Source of the DNA: an uncultured Prevotella sp.
GTDB taxonomy: Bacteria > Bacteroidota > Bacteroidia > Bacteroidales > Bacteroidaceae
Reading direction: 5' to 3'
Length of the DNA: 15,579 bases
Assembly (NCBI GenBank): GCA_905210845.1
Contig: CAJLYG010000058.1
Location: 1 to 15,579, forward strand
The position numbers and the translations under genes are program-made. Position 1 is the stretch's first letter, and each line of letters opens with the position of its first letter. The notes beneath the pieces were generated by a model, which saw only the letters and a list, made by a program, of their open reading frames with translations, had not been told where the DNA came from and did not search any database. Shown here piece by piece: positions 9,001 to 15,579 of this stretch.

Positions 9001-9132
9001 GCCCAATGTGTCTGGTGCCCACCACCCCGATCCATAACGTGAAGGCTCAGGCACATACTGCTTTGCGGTCTGCGCACAACCAGGAAGTGCGAGAATACAC
9101 AATAAAGAAATAATAAATGCTTTCTTGTTCAT
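6088..9132 (-). CDS. Putative glycoside hydrolase lipoprotein, DUF6067/GH123-like
   Basis: This is a 1014-residue lipoprotein. The signal ends in ALPGC (C19) and is followed by AQTAKQ. With no acidic residues after the Cys, it probably stays in the periplasm. The N-terminal half is beta-rich, with a segment typical of the N-terminal domain of GH123-like/DUF6067 proteins around residue 300 (QPLWIGIQMPRDVKRGLYTG) and WRLSRLRWLNSTLQENDKLV after it. The C-terminal half, about 640-940, looks like a (beta/alpha)8 barrel: TINIHHATPINPFINYPF, VKIYYTVRELTNH, GVYIDDLAFD at 789-798, and LWFGEYF at 849-855. Candidate catalytic acids are D793, D794, D798 and E853. The Asp-Glu pair of characterised GH123 beta-N-acetylgalactosaminidases is not seen, so its activity is unknown. 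A small beta domain closes the protein. It starts 53 bp after the GH89 stop with no clear promoter between, so the pair is probably one operon. Confidence 0.7.
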   Translation of the reverse strand: MNKKAFIISLLCILALPGCAQTAKQYVPEPSRYGSGWWAPDTLGNHRVVVAVDKAADVVEAWIPWRRRDHQPEKKGLVVVNASTGRIVDNVLPIEINQEYGILRFDASTGAGNYYVYYLPYHTSGGPYPKVSYPKRPDHSQPAWRERCRKLSSSKVAQARLVRFESLGSFNSFYPMEIIATAAEKQALLNANPSKTFLLLPEDREHPIRMFDDLSYRQVERGATGEFFGEADQGEYYVLQLGLWACRGDVNSVKVSFEDLRGPDNGRIEPKDMTCFNTEGVDWLGHKISYPVNVSRGRVQPLWIGIQMPRDVKRGLYTGTITVSDAAGHAEHVKVMINLSDNVLADGGDSEPWRLSRLRWLNSTLQENDKLVRPFTPMTVNGNTVGVLGRTLTVGELGLPTEIQSYFTEEMTSVGKTAKDILAKPMTLNIKVGGSTLPIQVTRPVSLRRIDDGAVEWTAAGKAGDIFVDVNARMEFDGVAEFHINVSSTRDVHVDDISLLTPMTAAASKYRLGMGYEGSLRPKSDQWKWNIKRNQEGFWFGDVNAGMQCLFRDANYRRPLNTNFYQLQPLNLPTSWWNNGQGGINYSQSGETLDITTYSGSRTIARGDTLHFNFLALITPFKPIDTQKQWGDRYYHGYHPVEKNKKDDSFGFQAADIVAGTGANTINIHHATPINPFINYPFLRPQAMKNYVDYAHSAGDKVKIYYTVRELTNHAPEFFALKSLGHEIFSPGKGGGFAWLQEHLDGDYIGAWFVDYYKDAAIVNTGISRWHNFYVEGLNWLTRNVGIDGVYIDDLAFDRNTMKRIRRTLEQNRPEPRIDVHSANQFNPSDGYINSMFLYMEHMPYLDRLWFGEYFKYDKGPDYWLTDVSGIPFGMMSEMLQDGGNPWRGMLYGMTAREPSNKMPARLWKVWDSFGIKQSRMIGYWVTYNPVKTGRDDILATTFVRDGKTMIAIASWAKEDADVKLKIDYKKLGINLKKATLTAPAIEDFQQAFTAKPDDTLKVPAGKGFLLILE

Positions 9133-9185
9133 ATTTAGTTAGATATTAATGGACCATGATCTGTAATAGAACCGTCTTGAACCCA

Positions 9186-11384
9186 TCATTTGACAATTTT
9201 CGAAGCATACTTGTTATACATTTCCAATGCGACTTGCTTACTGTTGCCCACAGGCTTGGAAGGAAACTTACCCACGCATTCTTCCCACCAATACTTCTCA
9301 AAGGTTGTTACCTTTGCTTTGTATACCTGATAGTGATCCTCGTCAAACGTCTCACCCCGATCAAGAGCTTGGTTGACAGCCTGGAAGAACATCGACCAAC
9401 GCTTCCCATAGAAGGAATCCGTGAGGCCAGCCCAAGTTCTGCTTGCATAATCATTGAGGAGTTGATCCTTATCACTCCAGGTAGTGAGCAAGTTTCTGGC
9501 ATTCTGCTCGTAATAGAGCTTCTCCATCGGAGAATTCCCCCAGGAGCGTGCGTCTTTGATCCACTTACCCATCAGGAAGTAGCTTTGAGTTTGGACGGTA
9601 CGGTTGACATCCTTGATAATCTGCATCATCTCTTTCTGCAATTGCTTCATGGCTGAACGGTCGCGCTTCTCATAGGCATTTTGATATTCCTCAAAGACCG
9701 TCTTGAAGTAATCGCTCATCATCTGACGCGTTAAATTGGCAACGTCAAACTCATAACTATGGGTTGTAGAGTTTACCTTCAGCAACAGACCTAAAGCGCG
9801 AACGAGATTGACAGTATGATATTTGATGCGTGTATTTGCATAATAGGAGCGATACTTGCCAAAGCAGGGCCGAACATTAATGAGCGGGCATTGTCCGGGT
9901 GATGTCGTACTGCAATAAACACTGTCGACTAAGATCTGCCAAGCCTTCCTGGCATTGGGGTCGTATTTGCCTGTACGCTGATCTGCCAAAAGATCCGTCC
10001 ATTGAGGGATATTGCGATGTGTCTTGAAGTCCCATGCTTTCTCAAAGACGTATTCATACATAAAGGGATTGCAGTCAAAGCCCTCAAGCGTAGCCCCAAG
10101 TCCAACAAAGTTCTTTCCTCCATTCTTAAAGGTATTCTCAATCCGCTTGTTCACATCAGCGACATTGCCCACAAGTGCCGTATTCCCGCCAAAGTTGCCA
10201 AGATAGCACCAGATATAAGGAACACCGTAATATTTATTGGTTTCCTGCCACACCTCATGCCGTTCGCAAAAATAGTCAAGCAGCAATGAATGGTTCGCAG
10301 GATAAGACGTAATATACGGTTTTACACGATCAAGAGTCCACTTGTCATGATCATTATAAAAAAGCCAAGTCATCTGAAGCCAAATAGCATCCTTGTCTGC
10401 ATCCGCAAGACTCTCATAGACTTGTCTACTGACACGCCCCAGATACTCTGGTTCCCAACTCGGAGGAGTCAACTCATTAAAAAGATCGATGCCATAGACG
10501 TGATCCGTACCGTAGATGCTGGCTTCTGTATCAATAAATTTCTTTTGTATTTCCTTAAAGAGAGGATCCATTGGATCGAGAAAACTGCAGGCATACTGAT
10601 CCGGATAACCTGACCACGCCTCCAATTTAGTGATTTTTGCCTTAGGAAAGATGCGAGTAAGCTCGTGGGGCACATGACCGGCAAAAGCAGGCAAGACAGG
10701 GCGCATATTCAACTCACGCTCACGGGCTGTAATCTTCTTTTGCAATTCAAGTTGTCCGTCAAGCCAAGACTTGGGAAGCGGTCCGCCCCAATAGTCAATA
10801 TTGAGCATTCGGTGCCATGGTAGGTGAGCAGGACCTGTAAAATAGGAGCGCACTTCCTTATCCGTCAGTCCATAATCTTTCCACACCTTATACCAAATGG
10901 ATTCCTGACCTGTGATGGCAAGAGGAAGATTAATGCCATTCAGTGCCATCCAATCGATGAAGTGCTCCCACTCATCCCATTTCCACCAAGGCATCGTATA
11001 CCCAAAAGTACAATAATTCAGGAAGAAACGGTCTTTAACACGCGCTTTAATCTTGATTGTCTTGGGTACCGAAGGCATGGTTGAAGGGATAGTATATGTA
11101 TCGTTTTTTAACCATCCTATTTCCACGTGACAATAGTATTTCAGGTAGTGATTCAAACCCACCGCCATCGAATTGGCATCATTACCACTAATCATCAGTT
11201 TACCCTTAACAGTTTGCAACTCAAAGGCATCCCCACCTTGCGATAAAAGGCGGAACTGGATCTTGTCTTCCCACTGTGGCAGCAATCTGTGAACAAGTGC
11301 CTTGGCAGCAGCAATATCATTTTCAACAGCGTGTGCAGAAAACAAGCACATGCATAGGACCAAAACAGATATGATTTTCTTCAT
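9186..11384 (-). CDS. GH89 alpha-N-acetylglucosaminidase (NAGLU family)
   Basis: This secreted exo-enzyme would remove terminal alpha-linked N-acetylglucosamine, the known activity of GH89 (human NAGLU on heparan sulfate; clostridial GH89 on GlcNAc-alpha-1,4-Gal of gastric mucin). Residues 1-19 are a signal peptidase I signal (AHA|VEN). A small N-terminal domain (about 20-110) precedes the barrel, which opens with FFLNYCTFGYTMPWWKWDEW. Family motifs include MALNGINLPLAITGQE at 146-161, PAFAGHVP at 232-239, YGIDLFNELTPP at 297-308, LQMTWLF at 336-342 and GLGATLEGFDCNP at 428-440. By position E304 (FNE) and E434 (LEG) are the two catalytic glutamates. Their 130-residue spacing matches human NAGLU E316/E446. 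The helical C-terminal domain ends at the TGA. The length (732) is normal. It is the first gene of the minus-strand operon behind the promoter at 11414-11444. Confidence 0.95.
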   Translation of the reverse strand: MKKIISVLVLCMCLFSAHAVENDIAAAKALVHRLLPQWEDKIQFRLLSQGGDAFELQTVKGKLMISGNDANSMAVGLNHYLKYYCHVEIGWLKNDTYTIPSTMPSVPKTIKIKARVKDRFFLNYCTFGYTMPWWKWDEWEHFIDWMALNGINLPLAITGQESIWYKVWKDYGLTDKEVRSYFTGPAHLPWHRMLNIDYWGGPLPKSWLDGQLELQKKITARERELNMRPVLPAFAGHVPHELTRIFPKAKITKLEAWSGYPDQYACSFLDPMDPLFKEIQKKFIDTEASIYGTDHVYGIDLFNELTPPSWEPEYLGRVSRQVYESLADADKDAIWLQMTWLFYNDHDKWTLDRVKPYITSYPANHSLLLDYFCERHEVWQETNKYYGVPYIWCYLGNFGGNTALVGNVADVNKRIENTFKNGGKNFVGLGATLEGFDCNPFMYEYVFEKAWDFKTHRNIPQWTDLLADQRTGKYDPNARKAWQILVDSVYCSTTSPGQCPLINVRPCFGKYRSYYANTRIKYHTVNLVRALGLLLKVNSTTHSYEFDVANLTRQMMSDYFKTVFEEYQNAYEKRDRSAMKQLQKEMMQIIKDVNRTVQTQSYFLMGKWIKDARSWGNSPMEKLYYEQNARNLLTTWSDKDQLLNDYASRTWAGLTDSFYGKRWSMFFQAVNQALDRGETFDEDHYQVYKAKVTTFEKYWWEECVGKFPSKPVGNSKQVALEMYNKYASKIVK

Positions 11385-11413
11385 TGTTATTTAAATTAAT
11401 AAGATTACGAATT

Positions 11414-11444
11414 CAAAAATAAAGACTCACATAGGAATATCAAA
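11414..11444 (-). promoter_or_regulatory. Bacteroidetes-type promoter of the GH89 operon
   Basis: On the minus strand, TTTG (plus 11441-11444) is separated by exactly 19 bp from TATTTTTG (plus 11414-11421). This matches the -33 TTTG / -7 TAnnTTTG consensus with ideal spacing. The -7 box sits about 30 bp upstream of the GH89 ATG (11382-11384), so the leader is short. Confidence 0.8.
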
Positions 11445-12075
11445 TTACATTTCATTCTCGTCGGTTTAGGTGAGATCAAACAAGCTTCATTGAGCACTTT
11501 TCTTAGGTATGAGACAGAAAGGCCCTCTCCTGCTATTTGTGTTTCTATTTCTAGCACTTACTACAGATTGTGCTTATGCTGAAGAAAACTTCATTAATAG
11601 AAAAAATAATCCTCTTCTCATGAGATTAGAATTTTAATGATAAACTAACCTTAATGCCGCAACTAAGTACGCATTTTTAATATTATTGACAAGTCCCTGA
11701 AAGACAATAAGTTCCTCAGAGTTTTTCCATTTGCAGAATTTTCACTAACTTGATGGTGCAAAATCAAAAGAAGTACAATCCTACAAGACATGGCAAAGAT
11801 AGTAATAATATTCGAGAACATCGTACCTTACATCGGGATTTTTTTGAAAAAACTGACACGTATGTTCGACAACATAAAGGCTCACGGCTGCACGTCGCAG
11901 GCAAGATATCTGGACAGTGGCACGGAATAGTGGCACACAACAGGAAATGGAGGTTGCGGAATTGAGGTACATTCTTTCCCTTACTGCTTAAACCTCAACG
12001 TGTCGACTGCTCCAAGCCTTCCCACTTATACATTCTTAACACTAAGGTTTAAATAGGCTTAACACTATTACAGAA
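11445..12075. other. AT-rich intergenic region between the GH89 promoter and the ATPase gene
   Basis: No established gene is recognisable in these about 630 bases. Contents I can point to are the signal-peptide micro-ORF at 11509-11637 (listed separately) and a 46-codon plus-strand frame at 11790-11930 (begins MAKIVIIFENIVPYIG, no known family) that overlaps a 71-codon frame in another register. There is also a 10-bp direct repeat CTTAACACTA at 12035-12044 and 12058-12067, just past the ATPase stop. No clear intrinsic terminator for the ATPase gene is visible here. The region may be a graveyard of decayed coding sequence. Confidence 0.4.
11509..11637 (+). CDS. 42-residue ORF with a signal peptide, possibly a gene remnant
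   Basis: ATG 11509 opens a short frame that stops at TAA 11635-11637. Its product has a short basic start (MRQKG), a strongly hydrophobic core (PLLLFVFLFLALTTD), and a plausible signal peptidase I site at AYA|EEN. Only about 18 mature residues (ENFINRKNNPLLMRLEF) follow. The Cys at residue 21 is not in a proper lipobox. No consensus promoter precedes it, and I could not follow the protein into another frame downstream. It may be the 5' stump of a lost exported-protein gene, a real small secreted peptide, or chance. I do not recognise a family. Confidence 0.3.
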   Translation: MRQKGPLLLFVFLFLALTTDCAYAEENFINRKNNPLLMRLEF

Positions 12076-13290
12076 TTACGTCAGTTTCATCCTCAAGAAG
12101 TCACCGAGGTGAACATGCTGTATACCTTCAACGTTGCTTCCGCTCGTCCATTCGTCCAGGCTGACAACATATTTGGGATAGTTGTCACTGATGGCTTTCA
12201 AGTTACCGAACTCACGCTTGCGAGTGGTCTCGTCTGCCACTAAGTAGGTAGCTTGCACATAAATACGCCTGTCGTCATGGAGACCAACGAAATCCACTTC
12301 CTTACCATCAGGCATCTGTCCAGTAAACACTTGGAAGCGTTGCTGAGAAAGATACAGATAAATGGCATTTTCTATAAGCTTATTGATATCTTGTTGGACT
12401 GAAGAACTCAGACGGCAGTTACGCAGTCCCAAGTCCTCAAAGTAGTACTTATCCCCTATCTCAAACATGCGTAAGCCATTGATGTCCACTCGACGTACTT
12501 TCTGTATCAAGTATGCATTCTGCATGGCGCGCAGATAGTTAATGATTTGTACTGGCGAAGTATTAACATGCTGCGATTTAAGATATTTACTGATATTGTT
12601 CGCAGAGAACAGATTACCCACATTGTCGGCTGTATATAAAGCCAATGTCTCTAAGAACTCAACGTTCCGGATGCCCTCACGCTTGACTACATCTTTCAGA
12701 AGTATGGTATTATAGACATTCTGCAGATACTCAAAGACAACATCCCGCTCAAGGGGTAGATTGTTAAGATACGGCATTCCGCCATACAGCAAATAGTCTC
12801 TCAACGATTTATTGGAAGGCTCCAAATGATGGAACACCAAGAACTCATTGTAGCTGAGACTGTGGATATGAAACTCCACATAGCGGCCAGAGAGATGGGT
12901 GGACAATTCGCTGGAAAACATCTTGGCATTGCTGCCAGTGATGTAGATGTCGCAAGCCTCAGAAGCCTGCAGGCTTCTAAGCGTAACTTCAAAGCCATCT
13001 ATGTCCTGCACCTCATCAATGAAAAGATAGTTGGCGACACCTGACTTCAGGTGCTCCCCAACGTATTTGCTCAAATCTTCATGAGTATGAATGAAAGCGA
13101 AGTCCTCCAGTTCTTTGTTGATAGATATGATATTGGCATCAGCATTTGTCTCTGCTATCTTGTTAGCCAGTTGCTTGAGAATGCAACTTTTTCCGACCCG
13201 GCGTTGGCCAGTCAGCACCTTGATTACGTTCTTTCCGACAAAAGGACGAACCATATTGATATAATACGGACGGTCTATCAGCTTTTCCAT
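12076..13290 (-). CDS. AAA ATPase with C-terminal DUF4143 domain
   Basis: This 404-residue protein belongs to the widespread 'ATP-binding protein' group with an AAA_14-type ATPase core and a DUF4143 domain. These proteins are common as single genes in Bacteroidales and archaea, and their cellular role is unsettled. Visible motifs are Walker A GQRRVGKS at 28-35, Walker B YLFIDEVQD at 88-96 with D92-E93, sensor-1-like ITGSNA at 117-122, and LSGRYVEFHI at 133-142 with the family's Arg. The DUF4143 region follows from about 205. It ends with a PD-(D/E)XK-like strand pair, EVDF at 331-334 and YVQATY at 344-349, in which the usual E-x-K is Q-A-T. No signal or membrane segment is present, so it should be cytosolic. 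It stands alone, with its promoter embedded in an inverted repeat. Confidence 0.9.
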   Translation of the reverse strand: MEKLIDRPYYINMVRPFVGKNVIKVLTGQRRVGKSCILKQLANKIAETNADANIISINKELEDFAFIHTHEDLSKYVGEHLKSGVANYLFIDEVQDIDGFEVTLRSLQASEACDIYITGSNAKMFSSELSTHLSGRYVEFHIHSLSYNEFLVFHHLEPSNKSLRDYLLYGGMPYLNNLPLERDVVFEYLQNVYNTILLKDVVKREGIRNVEFLETLALYTADNVGNLFSANNISKYLKSQHVNTSPVQIINYLRAMQNAYLIQKVRRVDINGLRMFEIGDKYYFEDLGLRNCRLSSSVQQDINKLIENAIYLYLSQQRFQVFTGQMPDGKEVDFVGLHDDRRIYVQATYLVADETTRKREFGNLKAISDNYPKYVVSLDEWTSGSNVEGIQHVHLGDFLRMKLT

Positions 13291-13344
13291 AAATCGTAAT
13301 TAAAACTTTCGGCAAATATAGCAAATTTATAAAGTACGATTTAT
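13289..13344. repeat. Inverted repeat bracketing the ATPase promoter
   Basis: ATAAATCGTA (13289-13298) and TACGATTTAT (13335-13344) are a perfect 10-bp inverted pair 36 bp apart. The similarity extends to about 16 of 19 bases when flanks are included. The left arm overlaps the ATPase start codon (complement of 13288-13290), and the right arm lies upstream of the -7 candidates. Arms on both sides of a promoter suggest a two-site operator or a cruciform. This is inference. Confidence 0.55.
13313..13329 (-). promoter_or_regulatory. Tandem -7 boxes upstream of the ATPase gene
   Basis: On the minus strand, TATATTTG (plus 13313-13320) and TAAATTTG (plus 13322-13329) both match TAnnTTTG. The nearer one would start transcription around 13306, leaving a leader of under 20 nt. 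No TTTG sits 19 bp upstream of either; the nearest CAAA on the plus strand (13358-13361) is too far. The promoter may be weak or need help. Confidence 0.5.
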
Positions 13345-13391
13345 AAAAAGATAGAAACAAATCAAAGTTTTAGTTATGATTAACAAATTCA

Positions 13392-13428
13392 GGCCATGCC
13401 GCACAGCGCTTGGCTATGCCGCATGGTC
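13392..13428. terminator. Possible terminator hairpin between the ATPase and receptor genes
   Basis: GGCCATGC (13392-13399) pairs with GCATGGTC (13421-13428), with one G-U pair and a small inner AGC/GCT stem. The word ATGCCGCA also occurs directly twice here (13396-13403 and 13416-13423). The T-run (CTTTTTATC) lies on the plus-strand side, where no gene ends, whereas the receptor gene that needs a terminator is on the minus strand. The orientation is therefore puzzling and the call is tentative. Confidence 0.4.
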
Positions 13429-13455
13429 TTTTTATCACTTTCCTTTTGGCATCCC

Positions 13456-15579
13456 TCACAGTCTCTTCTTCTCCTCGTTTCCTGCACCCGTACCTTTGTA
13501 GCGGCTGCGCGAGGCGTTGAAGTTGTAGGTCACGGTGAATGAGATGCTGCGCGTGAAATTGTTGGCGTCCTTTCTGCTGATGACATCCGTGCCATAAAAC
13601 GTCCATCGCTCGCGATTGCTCTTGGTCAGGTCTGAGGCTTGGAGGAGGAAGACGAGGCGATTTTTGAAGAACGACTTGCGCAACCGCGCGTTCATGGTCA
13701 CAAAGCCTGCTGTCCGCCGCATCGGTTCATAGCTGTCGGTGTAGCCATAGAGGTCGAGGCCCGCCAGCCAGCCATGTGGAAAGACGAAGCTGTTGCGGAG
13801 AATGAAGGAAAACGAGGGATGGTTGGAGCAAAGACTAGTGGGCTCACGGAAGAACAACTGGAAATAGTCTATCTCCCAAGAGGGATGATAACAACTGAAT
13901 GTCGGTGAGGCCGTTACGGAGGCGCTAAGCATCTGATAGTGCCCCATGTTGCGAACTGAGAAATAGGCTATCTCCTGGTTGTCGTACAAGCCAAAGGCAT
14001 GAAGCATGGGTTTGTGGATATAGTCGTAATCGACGGAGGCACTCAGCCATTTATGCTCGGCCGACAGCTCCACGTTGTGTGTATATTCCGGGCGCAAGTA
14101 GGGATTGCCGCCCTCATAGAGATAACGGCTGTCATACTGCATGAAGTTGCGCAGGTTGTTGTATCCCGGTCGCGAGGTCTTCATGGTGTAGGCCAACTGC
14201 CATGACCACAAGTTCTTATTCCACGACAGCGAGAGGTTGGGAAAGAGATTGCCATAGCGTCGGCTCGGCTCCTGCTCCCGTTTGCCGAAGCTGTAGTAGT
14301 CGGTCGTGACATGCTCGTATCGTAGTCCAGCATCGAGCTCATAGTGACCGAAAGGCAAGGAGAAATCAGCGAAGCCCGCTATGTTTGCCTCATAGAGCTT
14401 GGTGCTGGAGGCAGGCACATAGTTCTCGCTGTTGACATAGAAGCCCACACTCTTTGTATGCGTGTATTCCGAGCCGAACGAGAGCGTGCCCTTCCCTACC
14501 GGGTGCGTCACGACGAGTTTCCCAGCCCACAGGTCGCTGCGCTGTCCGCCGTTGCTCGCCACGTCGCGGTCACCTAATTCCGTGCTGGCTTCCGCGCTCT
14601 GCTGGCTCAGCATATATTTCATGTGGAGATAAGAGGCATTGAAGTCGATGCTCCAGTTGCCGAGCTTGCCCGTATAGTAGAGGTTGGCCTCGTTGCGTGG
14701 TCCTACATCCCTGTGCTGGCACTGGCTCTGCAGGATGGAACCCTCATAGACGCCGTTGCGCGTGACATTCTGGATACTGTTCGCATCCATGTTGCTTGAC
14801 AAGGTCTTGTAGAACCAATAACTGCCACCGATGGAATTGTCAGCATTGAAGTCGTAGCTCAAGCGGAAGGTCTGTGACAACACGTTCTGCCGGAAAGCGT
14901 CGTTGAAATGCTGGTCGATGTTGATGGTGTTGTCCTTGGGCATGAGTGTGTAGCCCGTGTTGATGTCCTCTTTGAATACTTGGCTATAGAGAGCCGTGGT
15001 GTTAGACAGTTCCAGTCCTTTGATACGGTATTTGACGGTAGCTTGGTCATATCCTGCCCACATCGTGTTGTATTTTGCGTTGGCATCGTTCCTCACGCTC
15101 CATCCCTCGCCCGCTGGCTTACGGGTGCGGATGCGGATGACGCTCTTTACCGTGGCATCGTACTGCGAGCCGGGTGCGGTGATGACATCCACGTTCTTGA
15201 TGTTCTCTGATTTCAGTTCCGTCAATTCGCGGTTGTCGGTCACCTTCTTGTTGTTGATGTAGATGACTGGTGTGCCTTTGGCAAACACCTTGATGCCGGA
15301 GCCCGATGCCGTGACACGCGGCAGCTGTCCGAGCACATCGACGGCGGTGCCCATATTGCTCAGCACCGAGTGCTCCACGTCGATGGTCATGCCACCCTTT
15401 GCAGCACGATACTGTGGCCGTTGCGTCTTCACCGTCACACCTTTCAGTGTATAGCGGTCGGCCTGCAGGCGGATGGTACCAAGGTCGGGCGAGGTAGCGG
15501 TCCACAGCTTAGACTTGTAGCCCACGTAGGTCACCTTGGCGATGACGTGGCGGGCGTTGCAGGGAATGACGAAATAGCC
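13456..15579 (-). CDS. Outer-membrane beta-barrel/TonB-dependent receptor-like protein (5' end off window)
   Basis: The frame stays open to the right edge, so the true start and signal peptide lie outside; 707 residues are visible. The GTG at 15532-15534 is internal, because the upstream codons (GYFVIPCNARHVIAK) continue the end of a carboxypeptidase-regulatory-like domain that finishes with VTYVGYKSKLW. A plug-type domain follows (LKGVTVKTQRPQYRAAKGG, DVLGQLPRVTAS, VIYINNKKVTDNRELTEL, IKNVDVITAPGSQYDA). Then comes a barrel of aromatic-rich strands (LDAGLRYEHVTTDYYSFGKR, YLYEGGNPYLRPEYTHNVEL). This order fits the 'outer membrane beta-barrel family protein' relatives of TonB-dependent receptors, not SusC. 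After the last strand (SFTVTYNFNAS) the protein carries a short tail, RSRYKGTGAGNEEKKRL, which I recall as typical of this family. No SusD partner is adjacent; its ligand is unknown. Confidence 0.9.
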   Translation of the reverse strand, partial: GYFVIPCNARHVIAKVTYVGYKSKLWTATSPDLGTIRLQADRYTLKGVTVKTQRPQYRAAKGGMTIDVEHSVLSNMGTAVDVLGQLPRVTASGSGIKVFAKGTPVIYINNKKVTDNRELTELKSENIKNVDVITAPGSQYDATVKSVIRIRTRKPAGEGWSVRNDANAKYNTMWAGYDQATVKYRIKGLELSNTTALYSQVFKEDINTGYTLMPKDNTINIDQHFNDAFRQNVLSQTFRLSYDFNADNSIGGSYWFYKTLSSNMDANSIQNVTRNGVYEGSILQSQCQHRDVGPRNEANLYYTGKLGNWSIDFNASYLHMKYMLSQQSAEASTELGDRDVASNGGQRSDLWAGKLVVTHPVGKGTLSFGSEYTHTKSVGFYVNSENYVPASSTKLYEANIAGFADFSLPFGHYELDAGLRYEHVTTDYYSFGKREQEPSRRYGNLFPNLSLSWNKNLWSWQLAYTMKTSRPGYNNLRNFMQYDSRYLYEGGNPYLRPEYTHNVELSAEHKWLSASVDYDYIHKPMLHAFGLYDNQEIAYFSVRNMGHYQMLSASVTASPTFSCYHPSWEIDYFQLFFREPTSLCSNHPSFSFILRNSFVFPHGWLAGLDLYGYTDSYEPMRRTAGFVTMNARLRKSFFKNRLVFLLQASDLTKSNRERWTFYGTDVISRKDANNFTRSISFTVTYNFNASRSRYKGTGAGNEEKKRL

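Noticed and set aside
11750..11965. Overlapping small frames on both strands (71 and 63 codons, plus a 46-codon frame at 11790-11930)
   Set aside because: None shows a family motif, signal peptide or consensus promoter, and they contradict one another in register. They are mentioned only in the gap description.
12035..12067. Direct repeat CTTAACACTA considered as a target-site duplication or phage attachment site
   Set aside because: The copies are only 13 bp apart with no mobile gene or terminal inverted repeats nearby.
14908..15262. Plus-strand frames of 88-100 codons opposite the receptor-like gene
   Set aside because: They are antisense to a continuous, family-consistent beta-barrel coding frame.

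Overview
The window looks like chromosomal DNA from a gut-type Bacteroidales bacterium, most likely Prevotella or a close relative. The evidence is a SusC/SusD pair, Bacteroidetes-style promoters (TTTG ... TAnnTTTG), lipoprotein signals, an outer-membrane beta-barrel protein with a typical C-terminal tail, and a DUF4143-type ATPase. No tRNA, rRNA, CRISPR array, transposase or integrase was seen.

Layout. (1) 1-303: the 3' end of a gene that looks like the C-terminus of a DUF3857/transglutaminase-like protein, closed by a strong nested terminator hairpin at 347-392. (2) 709-5825 (+): a susC-like TonB-dependent transporter followed 12 bp later by a susD-like surface lipoprotein, closed by a terminator at 5886-5924. 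The susC reading frame is broken at a run of six A at 1500-1505. Both halves are otherwise intact, and the site is a perfect A_AAA_AAG heptamer. (3) 6088-11384 (-): a convergent two-gene operon. A secreted GH89 alpha-N-acetylglucosaminidase comes first, then a 1014-residue lipoprotein that resembles the DUF6067/GH123-type glycosidase group. It has a textbook promoter at 11414-11444 and a terminator at 6007-6047. (4) 11445-12075: AT-rich DNA with no convincing gene, but holding an orphan signal-peptide micro-ORF at 11509-11637. (5) 12076-13290 (-): a solitary AAA/DUF4143 ATPase whose promoter is bracketed by an inverted repeat. (6) 13456 to the right edge (-): an outer-membrane beta-barrel/TonB-dependent receptor-like protein, cut off at its N-terminus.

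How the genes may work together (inference). Regions 2 and 3 form a small polysaccharide-utilisation locus. SusD would capture and SusC would import a glycan carrying terminal alpha-linked GlcNAc (mucin-type O-glycans or heparan-type chains are the known GH89 substrates). GH89 and the glycosidase-like lipoprotein would then trim it in the periplasm. No regulator (hybrid two-component, ECF sigma/anti-sigma or AraC type) lies in the window. The ATPase and the last receptor-like gene look like unrelated neighbours. The most useful leads are the nature of the susC frameshift, the uncharacterised glycosidase-like partner of GH89, and the repeat-bracketed promoter of the ATPase.
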